A DNA stretch of 64,000 bases, taken from the NCBI GenBank assembly GCA_903844635.1, contig CAIMUF010000077.1, forward strand, positions 1-64,000. Direction: 5' to 3'. Below, one piece after another: positions 57,039 to 64,000 of this stretch; within the stretch, counting starts at the first letter, position 1; every line of letters begins with the position of its first letter. A program made the translations under genes and the position numbers. This stretch comes from an uncultured Sulfuricurvum sp. GTDB taxonomy: Bacteria; Campylobacterota; Campylobacteria; Campylobacterales; Sulfurimonadaceae. The notes beneath the pieces are model-generated. The model searched no databases and was not told the DNA's origin. It saw nothing but the letters and a program-made list of their open reading frames with translations.

Positions 57039-60000
57039 ATGCCAAAACGCGACGACATTAAAACGATACTTCTCATTGGATCAGGTCCAATCGTCATCGG
57101 TCAAGCGTGTGAATTTGACTACTCTGGGACACAAGCGGTTAAAACTCTTAAAGAGCTAGGGTACCGTGTTGTACTTATCAACTCCAATCCCGCCACCATT
57201 ATGACCGATCCAGAATTTGCCGATCGCACCTACATCGAACCGATTAAACCTGAAATTATTGCTCAAATCATCAGAGATGAAAAAGTAGATGCCATCCTCC
57301 CAACCATGGGGGGACAAACGGCACTTAATGCTGCCATGCTTATGCACGAGCAAGGTCTTTTAGAGGGAATTGAATTCCTCGGGGCCAATCCAAGTGCTAT
57401 CAAAAAAGGAGAAGACCGCCAAGCGTTTAAAGAGTGCATGCTCAAAATTGGAATGGATCTTCCTATTTCTCGTTATGCCTACAACATTGAAGAAGCAATC
57501 AGTGCTGCCAATGAAATCGGTTTTCCTACCATTATCCGTGCTTCCTATACCCTTGCAGGAGGAGGAAGCGGTGTTGCGTATAACATTGACGAATTTAAAC
57601 TCCTCGCTCAACGAGGTCTCGATGAGTCTCCTATCACTGAAATTTTGATCGAAGAATCACTTCTTGGATGGAAAGAATACGAGATGGAAGTTATTCGGGA
57701 CCGCAATGATAACTGTATCATCGTTTGTTCTATCGAAAACTTCGATCCTATGGGTGTTCATACAGGTGACTCTATTACTGTAGCCCCTGCCCTTACTCTT
57801 ACGGACAAAGAATATCAGCGTATGCGTGATGCGTCGTTTGCAATCTTACGTGAAATCGGAGTTGATACAGGTGGATCAAATGTTCAGTTCTCTGTTGATC
57901 CTAAAACGGGACGTATGATTGTCATCGAAATGAACCCTCGTGTTTCTCGTTCTTCGGCACTAGCATCTAAAGCAACAGGATATCCTATCGCCAAAGTTGC
58001 AACTCTTCTTGCAGTAGGATTTACTCTCGATGAAATAACCAATGACATTACCGGAACTCCCGCAGCATTTGAGCCGGTCATCGATTACATCGTTACCAAA
58101 ATTCCTCGCTTTACCTTTGAAAAATTTCCAGAAGCTGAATCAACGCTGACAACAAGTATGAAATCAGTCGGTGAAGTAATGGCAATCGGTCGTACCTTCA
58201 AAGAATCCATTCAAAAAGCTCTTTGTTCTCTTGAAACAGGGTTGAGCGGTTTTGATCCTATCGATGGTGATTTAGAATTTGTCAAACACGAAATTCGCCG
58301 TCCCAATGCTGAGCGTATTCTCTACGTTGCGCAAGGGTTCCGTATGGGACTAAGCCATAGTGAAATTTTTGAACTTTCTAAAATTGATCCGTGGTTTTTA
58401 ACTCAAATCGAGGAACTGATTGCTCAAGAACCACGCATCACGTCCAAAACACTCACTGATGAACCACAACTTCGTATTCTTAAAACCGAAGGGTTCTCGG
58501 ATAAAAGCATTGCACGTCTTATCACGCTTAATGATAAAGAAACCAAAGAAGAAGATATTTATAATGCTCGTAAAGCCCTGGCAATCGCCCATGAATATAA
58601 CGAGGTAGATACTTGTGCTGCTGAGTTTGGTGCCTTAACTCCGTATTTGTATTCAACAACCAATATCACCCGCTTAGGTGCTCAAGAGCCTCGAGCCAGT
58701 GACAAGAAAAAAGTTATGATTCTTGGCGGAGGGCCAAACCGTATCGGACAGGGAATCGAGTTTGACTACTGTTGTGTTCATGCTGCCTTTGCTCTTAAAG
58801 AGATGGGGATTGAAACGATTATGTATAACTGTAATCCTGAAACCGTTTCAACCGACTACGATACGTCGGATGTACTTTATTTCGAGCCTATCGATTTTGA
58901 ACACGTTCGTGCTGTTGTTGAGCGTGAGAAGCCTAATGGGATTATCGTCCATTTCGGAGGTCAAACACCGCTCAAGCTTGCCAATGCGCTCCACAATATC
59001 GGAGCCGTCATTGCAGGTACTTCGGCAGAAGTAATTGATCTTGCTGAAAACCGTGAGAAATTTTCTGCATTTGTTGTAGAGCAAGGCCTTAAGCAACCTG
59101 AGAATGGTATTGCTATGACCAAAGAGCAAGCCTTTAAGGTAGCCGAAGAACTTGGCTATCCGGTTCTTGTGCGTCCATCGTATGTTTTGGGCGGACGTGC
59201 GATGCGTATCGTTTACAATGAAGACGAGTTGCGTACCTACATGGACGTCGCTGTATCGGTGAGCAATGATTCTCCCGTTTTGGTTGATAAATTTTTAGAT
59301 CAAGCGGTTGAACTTGATGTCGATGCGATTACCGATGGAACCGATGTCTATATTGGCTCTGTTATGCAGCACATTGAAGAAGCAGGGATTCACTCAGGAG
59401 ACAGCGCATGTTCTCTTCCGCCTGTAAGTCTCAGCGCCGACCATCAAGCACAAGTGGAACAACAAACCAAAAAAATCGCCTTGGGTCTTGGTGTTATTGG
59501 ATTGCTCAATATCCAATACGCAATCTTTCAAAATGAAGTCTACATCATCGAAGTCAACCCTCGTGCATCTCGAACGGTACCTTTTGTATCAAAAGCTACC
59601 GGTATGCCTCTTGCGAAAGTTGCAACACGGGTTATGGTTGGAGATACACTTCGCAATGCTCTCAAATTTTATGACAACTACAACGTTGTCATGGAAGAAA
59701 ATGGTCTTCTAAAACCTCGTCTTAAAGGACATGTTGCGATTAAAGAGGCGGTGTTCCCATTCAATAAACTTTATGGCGCTGACTTGGTTCTCTCACCTGA
59801 GATGAAGTCAACGGGTGAAGTTATGGGTATCAGTGAGAACTTTGGAATAAGTTTTGCCAAAAGCCAACTTGCTGCAGGGAATAAAATCCCTACAGCGGGT
59901 ACATGCTTTCTCTCATTTATCGAAATGGACAAAATGCATGCACCAGAAATTGCTCGTGGTTTGCATACGCAAGGATTTAAACTGGTTGCTACTCGCGGTA

Positions 60001-60296
60001 CTCAAAAAATCATTGAAGCTGCCGGAATCCCGTGTGAAGTCGTTTTGAAAATTTCAGAAGGTCGCCCGAATATTGAAGACATGATGAAAAACGGTGATAT
60101 TTCTCTCGCCATCAATACTTCTGATAATAAAACATCCAAAAAAGATGCAGAGCAAATTCGTCAAGTGGTCTTACGTATGGGAATCCCGTATTTTACAACC
60201 CTCAGTGCAGCGCGTGCAGCCATCGAAGCGATGACCTATATGGGTGATGACAGCTGGATGAAACCTCATGCCCTTCAGGATTTTTTGGTACGTTAA
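57039..60296 (+). CDS. carB: CarB, carbamoyl-phosphate synthase large subunit
   Basis: A 1085-residue enzyme making carbamoyl phosphate for arginine and pyrimidines. Two homologous halves each carry an ATP-grasp domain, with [17 protein letters not shown] near the start and [16 protein letters not shown] in the second half, then an MGS-like allosteric domain at the end. The ATG at 57039 is preceded by AAAAGGG; an earlier in-frame start would add only unrelated residues. Confidence 0.97.
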   Translation: MPKRDDIKTILLIGSGPIVIGQACEFDYSGTQAVKTLKELGYRVVLINSNPATIMTDPEFADRTYIEPIKPEIIAQIIRDEKVDAILPTMGGQTALNAAMLMHEQGLLEGIEFLGANPSAIKKGEDRQAFKECMLKIGMDLPISRYAYNIEEAISAANEIGFPTIIRASYTLAGGGSGVAYNIDEFKLLAQRGLDESPITEILIEESLLGWKEYEMEVIRDRNDNCIIVCSIENFDPMGVHTGDSITVAPALTLTDKEYQRMRDASFAILREIGVDTGGSNVQFSVDPKTGRMIVIEMNPRVSRSSALASKATGYPIAKVATLLAVGFTLDEITNDITGTPAAFEPVIDYIVTKIPRFTFEKFPEAESTLTTSMKSVGEVMAIGRTFKESIQKALCSLETGLSGFDPIDGDLEFVKHEIRRPNAERILYVAQGFRMGLSHSEIFELSKIDPWFLTQIEELIAQEPRITSKTLTDEPQLRILKTEGFSDKSIARLITLNDKETKEEDIYNARKALAIAHEYNEVDTCAAEFGALTPYLYSTTNITRLGAQEPRASDKKKVMILGGGPNRIGQGIEFDYCCVHAAFALKEMGIETIMYNCNPETVSTDYDTSDVLYFEPIDFEHVRAVVEREKPNGIIVHFGGQTPLKLANALHNIGAVIAGTSAEVIDLAENREKFSAFVVEQGLKQPENGIAMTKEQAFKVAEELGYPVLVRPSYVLGGRAMRIVYNEDELRTYMDVAVSVSNDSPVLVDKFLDQAVELDVDAITDGTDVYIGSVMQHIEEAGIHSGDSACSLPPVSLSADHQAQVEQQTKKIALGLGVIGLLNIQYAIFQNEVYIIEVNPRASRTVPFVSKATGMPLAKVATRVMVGDTLRNALKFYDNYNVVMEENGLLKPRLKGHVAIKEAVFPFNKLYGADLVLSPEMKSTGEVMGISENFGISFAKSQLAAGNKIPTAGTCFLSFIEMDKMHAPEIARGLHTQGFKLVATRGTQKIIEAAGIPCEVVLKISEGRPNIEDMMKNGDISLAINTSDNKTSKKDAEQIRQVVLRMGIPYFTTLSAARAAIEAMTYMGDDSWMKPHALQDFLVR

Positions 60297-60297
60297 A

Positions 60298-60726
60298 ATG
60301 CCGATCATCCTCGCTCAGACCGATACAACCGTCGGTTTTCTCTCACAAGACAGTGTTTCTTTGGTGCAGGTCAAAGGGAGAAAAGAGGGAAAGCCTTTTT
60401 TAAAAGTTTTTGCTTCCCTAAGCTTGCTTCAGTCCACAGTGAGAGTTCCCATCAAATATCGTTCATGGGTTCGACATGCACAACAGACAACGTTTGTCAT
60501 TAAAAATCAGGCAATCCGATACGTAGCCGACTCAACGCACTCTCGTTTGATTCAAAAATATGGCTGGCTTTATTCTACTTCTGCCAATGAGAGCGGTCGT
60601 GATTATGATAAAGATTTTTGTCTCTCTCATAGTGATACTATCATCGAAGATTTAAGAGGTTTTAATTCTTCAACGCCCTCTAAAATTTTTAAACTAACCT
60701 CAACCCAATTTAAAAAACTACGATAG
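60298..60726 (+). CDS. Short Sua5/YciO/YrdC-type protein
   Basis: A 142-residue protein of the Sua5/TsaC family, which forms threonylcarbamoyl-AMP for the tRNA t6A modification. Family landmarks are AQTDTTVGFLS (usually TDTVYGL), KGRKEGKPF and the SANESG motif. It is much shorter than normal TsaC (about 185-200), with a shortened middle. It lies one base after the carB stop; whether it is the only cellular TsaC cannot be seen. The ATG at 60298 is chosen as the first Met before TDT. Confidence 0.75.
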   Translation: MPIILAQTDTTVGFLSQDSVSLVQVKGRKEGKPFLKVFASLSLLQSTVRVPIKYRSWVRHAQQTTFVIKNQAIRYVADSTHSRLIQKYGWLYSTSANESGRDYDKDFCLSHSDTIIEDLRGFNSSTPSKIFKLTSTQFKKLR

Positions 60727-60734
60727 GAAAGAAA

Positions 60735-61313
60735 ATGAAACACATTGTTAGTGCAAAAAATATTATGCTTGGAGCCACAGGTCTTGCCGTTTTAAGTGCC
60801 CTCTCTGGATGCCAAAGTAATCAAGAAGAGCAAAGAGCAGAAGGTGCGAATAAATTTCTTGTTGTTGAGCAGCAAACGAGCGGTAAATACGTCATTATTG
60901 AAGAGATGCCAACCACAGGTCCTAGCCGTGCCATTATTCGTGAAACAGATCAGAATGGAACCGTACATGAACGTGTATTAACCGAAGCAGAGATGAAAGC
61001 CCTCGCAGATCAAGAGTACAAAAAAATGCAAGAAGGGAAATCAGAACTCAACTCTGAGCCTCACGGAGAAGGGATGGGATTAGCAGGTACTATCCTCGCT
61101 GCTGCCGGCGGTGCATTGCTCGGAAACATGATCGGAAATGCTCTTATGAACAATAAAAATGTTCAAAGACATCAAGATGTATCCAATCGTTCAGCGTATC
61201 ATAAATCAGCTGGTGCAGGTGGCGGATCATCTACGGCTAGCTCAGGTAAAAAAAGCTTTTTTGGAAATAAAGGTGCAAGCAGCACTTCATCATCTAGCAG
61301 TTACGGAGGATAA
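60735..61313 (+). CDS. UPF0323-family lipoprotein
   Basis: A 192-residue lipoprotein with lipobox LSALSGC (lipidated Cys26) and a glycine-zipper segment (GLAGTILAAAGGALLGNMIGNAL) that may insert in a membrane, ending in a Ser/Gly-rich tail. It matches UPF0323, a Campylobacterota family of unknown role. It is coupled to the glutathionylspermidine-synthase-like gene by a 1-base overlap, a layout like E. coli ygiB-ygiC. Confidence 0.88.
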   Translation: MKHIVSAKNIMLGATGLAVLSALSGCQSNQEEQRAEGANKFLVVEQQTSGKYVIIEEMPTTGPSRAIIRETDQNGTVHERVLTEAEMKALADQEYKKMQEGKSELNSEPHGEGMGLAGTILAAAGGALLGNMIGNALMNNKNVQRHQDVSNRSAYHKSAGAGGGSSTASSGKKSFFGNKGASSTSSSSSYGG

Positions 61314-62494
61314 TGATGATATCACTTCAAACAATCAATCCTATAAATGACAGCACCCTAGAAGAAATTGGTTTCGCATGGCATACTGACAGTGATGAAA
61401 GTAAGTACGTTGCAGATGAACTCGTAATTGTAAGTGATCATGAGGCCGAAGCCTACTATGAGTGCGTCAATGAACTCTATGATATGTATGCAACGGCGGC
61501 TCAACACGTAATTGACAACAATCTCTTCTTTGAACTTGGTATCCCGTTTAACCTTATAGAGGCTATTAAAAAAAGTTGGGACAATGATGTCCATTGGCAC
61601 CTCTATGGTCGCTTTGATTTAGCCGGCGGGATCGATGGAAAACCTATCAAACTTATCGAGTTCAATGCCGACACCCCAACATCACTTTTCGAAACCGCTA
61701 TACTTCAATGGGCGATTCTTAAACACAATGATATGGATGAAGAGCGTCAATTTAACAATATATATGAAGCCATCAGTGAAAACTTTCGCCGTCTTGTCAC
61801 CCTCTTTGATGATCCAAGTGAGTTTGAAAAACACTATGACGGATGGAAAATTCTTTTTAGCTCCGTGAGTGGAAATAGCGAAGAGGAACAAACCGTACGA
61901 TTATTGCAACAAATGGCAATCGATGCTGGATTTGAAACAGGATTTGAACCGCTTGGCGGCGTTAAATTTGATGAAGAAGGAATTTATGACAGTAATGATA
62001 TTCCTTATGAATACTGGTTTAAACTTTTCCCGTGGGAAGACATCGCTATCGATGAAAACGAGCTTGCTGTTTTGCTTACGACCATTATGAACAACCAAAA
62101 AGCAATCATTCTCAATCCCGCCTACACATTACTCTTCCAATCCAAAGGGATGCTGAAAATACTCTGTGATCTTTTCCCTGAGTCCCCCTATCTCCTTAAA
62201 ACTTCATATGAGCCTCTACAGGGACTCCAATGCGTTGAAAAGCGTATGTTCGGACGTGAAGGTGCGAATGTAAAGATTTTAGATGCATCAGGCAACGTTC
62301 TCGAAGCCAATGACGGTCCCTATGGTAATTTCAAACCAATCTATCAAGAATACGTCGAGTTCCCTAAAGATATAAAAGGAAACAGCTACCAAGCAGGCGT
62401 ATTTTTTGCTTACGAAGCATGCGGATTAGGATTTCGTCGCGGTGGCAAGATTTTGAACAATATGTCAAAATTTGTGGGGCATGTACTCCGCTAA
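61313..62494 (+). CDS. Glutathionylspermidine-synthase-like ATP-grasp protein
   Basis: A 393-residue ATP-grasp enzyme of the glutathionylspermidine synthase/YgiC family. The segments HLYGRFDLAGGIDGKPIKLIEFNADTPTS, FKLFPWEDIA and NDGPYGNFKPIYQEYVEFP are typical. It lacks the amidase domain of full E. coli Gsp. YgiC-type members ligate an amine or peptide substrate of unknown identity. It is encoded directly after the UPF0323 lipoprotein and converges on the ABC permease with a 4-base overlap. Confidence 0.86.
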   Translation: MMISLQTINPINDSTLEEIGFAWHTDSDESKYVADELVIVSDHEAEAYYECVNELYDMYATAAQHVIDNNLFFELGIPFNLIEAIKKSWDNDVHWHLYGRFDLAGGIDGKPIKLIEFNADTPTSLFETAILQWAILKHNDMDEERQFNNIYEAISENFRRLVTLFDDPSEFEKHYDGWKILFSSVSGNSEEEQTVRLLQQMAIDAGFETGFEPLGGVKFDEEGIYDSNDIPYEYWFKLFPWEDIAIDENELAVLLTTIMNNQKAIILNPAYTLLFQSKGMLKILCDLFPESPYLLKTSYEPLQGLQCVEKRMFGREGANVKILDASGNVLEANDGPYGNFKPIYQEYVEFPKDIKGNSYQAGVFFAYEACGLGFRRGGKILNNMSKFVGHVLR

Positions 62495-63285
62495 CGCACC
62501 TCTTTTTGACTCAGACGCGCTTGAAGCGTGTTTGAGATATTCATTAACGCAAACGTCACGATAAAAATCATAAGTCCTGGGAAAAAGCTTACCCACCATG
62601 CGATATCAATTACATCTTTACCACTACTGAGAATACTTCCCCAGCTCATTTGTGGAGCTGTGATCCCAAGGCCCAAAAATGAAAGTCCGGATTCGGCTAA
62701 AATTGCCCCCCCGACTCCAAACGTAAAGCTGATCAATACGATTGGCGCCAGTAAAGGTGCGTAATATTTCATCATGATTTTAAGAGGATGAACTTTAGCT
62801 ATATGTAAAATTCGTATGTAGGGTTTAGCGGATATTGCAAAACTTTCCGAGCGAATTAACCGTGCGGTACTCATCCATCCCGTAATGGAAATAATAAATA
62901 TCAAAATCCATACCGAAGCATTTACATAACTAACAAGCGTAAGAAGTAAAAAGAGGGTTGGAAACGTTAAAAAGAGATCCACGATCACAATAAAAAGTTT
63001 ATCATAGCCACCACGTAGTAATGCAGCACTCACACCATAGATCAAACCGATAAACGTAGAAAATAGTGCACTTCCAAAACCAATAATCAAAGAGACTTGA
63101 CCACCCTCAATAATTCGCGCCAATACATCACGTCCGAGTCTATCGGTTCCGAACCAATGAAGCATTGACGGGGGGAGTAAAATAGCATTTTTATCCAAAC
63201 TGCTTGGATCAATGCCATATACAAGAGTGCCAAAAAAAGAAAAAAGGATGACCCCTGCAAGCAAGATACTACTTGCAATAAACAT
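62491..63285 (-). CDS. DppC-type peptide ABC transporter permease
   Basis: A 264-residue inner-membrane permease with about six helices. The WFGTDRLGRDVLARIIEGGQVSLIIG segment and the later EAA-type loop (GGAILAESGLSFLGLGITAPQMSWGSIL) are typical of DppC/OppC. Partner DppB, DppD and DppF genes are not in the window. It starts at a TGATG overlap with the flgK stop. Confidence 0.92.
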   Translation of the reverse strand: MFIASSILLAGVILFSFFGTLVYGIDPSSLDKNAILLPPSMLHWFGTDRLGRDVLARIIEGGQVSLIIGFGSALFSTFIGLIYGVSAALLRGGYDKLFIVIVDLFLTFPTLFLLLTLVSYVNASVWILIFIISITGWMSTARLIRSESFAISAKPYIRILHIAKVHPLKIMMKYYAPLLAPIVLISFTFGVGGAILAESGLSFLGLGITAPQMSWGSILSSGKDVIDIAWWVSFFPGLMIFIVTFALMNISNTLQARLSQKEVR

Positions 63286-64000
63286 CAGGCCTTGATCCCC
63301 AATAATGTTGTCATCATCTGGTCAATTGTCGTAATTACCTTTGCTGCAGCGCCATAGGATGTTTGATAGCGAATAAGATTTGCCATCTCTTCATCAATAC
63401 TCACTTTGCCTATCGAATCATACTCCTGCTTAACCGCATTCAATTGAGCCGTGATGGAATTGTTACTCAATATTGCTGAGTTTGTTTTTGTTCCAACTTT
63501 ACTCACAAGTGAATCAAAATAACTGTAAAGAGTTTCATTGGAAGTTGTTATACCTGAAGTAAAGGAAACCGATGCAAACTGTAATTCCACCATATCTAAA
63601 GCCGTTTGATTATCCCCATTGGCTGGAGATTTAAAGGCACGTAACTGACTTGAATCATCTTTTATATCACTATTAAGGGTAATATTTTTACCATTATTTC
63701 CATCGAAAAAACGGCTTAAACCTGTAACACCTGCAAAATTAGTCCCTTTATCTTCGATTGCAAAAGTATATCCCTGATCAGCAAAACTCTGATTCATCGT
63801 GATATCCAATATATTTGAAGAAGAAAAAGATGTAGTTAAAATATTATTAATATCATTCAGTGCATTATTATCAAGATTATCATCCTTTGATGCGCTCATT
63901 TTTCCAATAATGCTATTTGCTGTCGAAGAATCACCAATTGACGTAACGGTATCGATTACTATCTTCCTTCGTGCAACTTCATTTCCGTCAATGTCGTATG
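63285..64000 (-). CDS. flgK: FlgK, hook-associated protein 1 (C-terminal part, runs off the window)
   Basis: The C-terminal 238 codons of FlgK, the first hook-filament junction protein. The end SIDEEMANLIRYQTSYGAAAKVITTIDQMMTTLLGIKA is the standard FlgK terminal helix. The frame stays open to the right edge (YDIDGNEVARRK), so the start lies outside the window. Confidence 0.93.
   Translation of the reverse strand, partial: YDIDGNEVARRKIVIDTVTSIGDSSTANSIIGKMSASKDDNLDNNALNDINNILTTSFSSSNILDITMNQSFADQGYTFAIEDKGTNFAGVTGLSRFFDGNNGKNITLNSDIKDDSSQLRAFKSPANGDNQTALDMVELQFASVSFTSGITTSNETLYSYFDSLVSKVGTKTNSAILSNNSITAQLNAVKQEYDSIGKVSIDEEMANLIRYQTSYGAAAKVITTIDQMMTTLLGIKA

Noticed and set aside
1-64000. CRISPR arrays, prophage or integron cassettes
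   Set aside because: No regularly spaced direct repeats, phage structural genes, integrase or attC-like sites were seen.

Overview
The window looks like a chromosomal segment of a free-living, flagellated, chemotactic member of the Campylobacterota (formerly Epsilonproteobacteria), probably near Sulfuricurvum/Sulfurimonas. This is inferred from protein style and gene order: rodA-rluD-flpA-like-trmB-ftsE-ftsX-M23, rpsO-Rrf2-flhA, and fabZ-lpxA-clpX-mreB-mreC-carB, all of which I recall as conserved in this group. It is also inferred from the UPF0323 lipoprotein, a DUF3373 porin, AT-rich DNA and densely overlapping genes. I could not run a database search, so the genus is a guess.

Layout. 0-2 kb: the end of an IS30-type transposase, a frameshifted MASE1-GGDEF gene and a CAT-anticodon tRNA. 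2-9.1 kb: cell wall elongation and division genes (RodA, FtsE, FtsX, a degenerate LytM/EnvC-like protein) mixed with RluD, an FN3 lipoprotein and TrmB. 9.1-12.5 kb: a dispersed palindromic repeat, FlgH with a good sigma-54 promoter, YqeY, and a c-di-GMP enzyme with a periplasmic CxxCH heme-type motif. 12.5-16.5 kb: a tightly coupled four-gene operon with a circularly permuted ATP-grasp protein, an alpha-E protein and two aspartoacylase/succinylglutamate-desuccinylase-like proteins. One of the last two has lost its zinc site. This is the best candidate for an undescribed system. 16.6-25.5 kb: two chemoreceptors, a DUF3373 porin broken by one TGA, a Sco-like protein, TrpC, a TPR protein, a YkgJ-type protein and TrmN6. 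25.5-39.2 kb: KdsB, a His-rich NifX-like protein, RpsO, an Fe-S type Rrf2 regulator with FlhA, an RNA-centred run (DHH phosphoesterase, ABC-F, two pseudouridine synthases, a methyltransferase), an MFS transporter, a lytic transglycosylase, YebC and an orphan ATPase.

39.3-49.2 kb is an acetate-use cluster on the minus strand: histidine kinase, response regulator, porin, DUF485, ActP, cNMP/CBS/DUF294 protein, DnaQ-like exonuclease and AcsA, ended by a hairpin terminator. The porin promoter carries two 7-bp direct repeats with an 11-bp period in the place of a -35 element, the arrangement used by OmpR/PhoB-type regulators, so the neighbouring regulator probably controls the cluster. 49.2-64 kb: cyclophilin, QueH, a Kef-type antiporter, then lipid A, ClpX, MreB/MreC and CarB genes, a short Sua5-like protein, a UPF0323 lipoprotein paired with a glutathionylspermidine-synthase-like ATP-grasp enzyme, a peptide ABC permease and the C-terminal part of FlgK, which runs off the window.

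No CRISPR array, rRNA, prophage or integron is visible. No gene-free stretch exceeds 300 bases.
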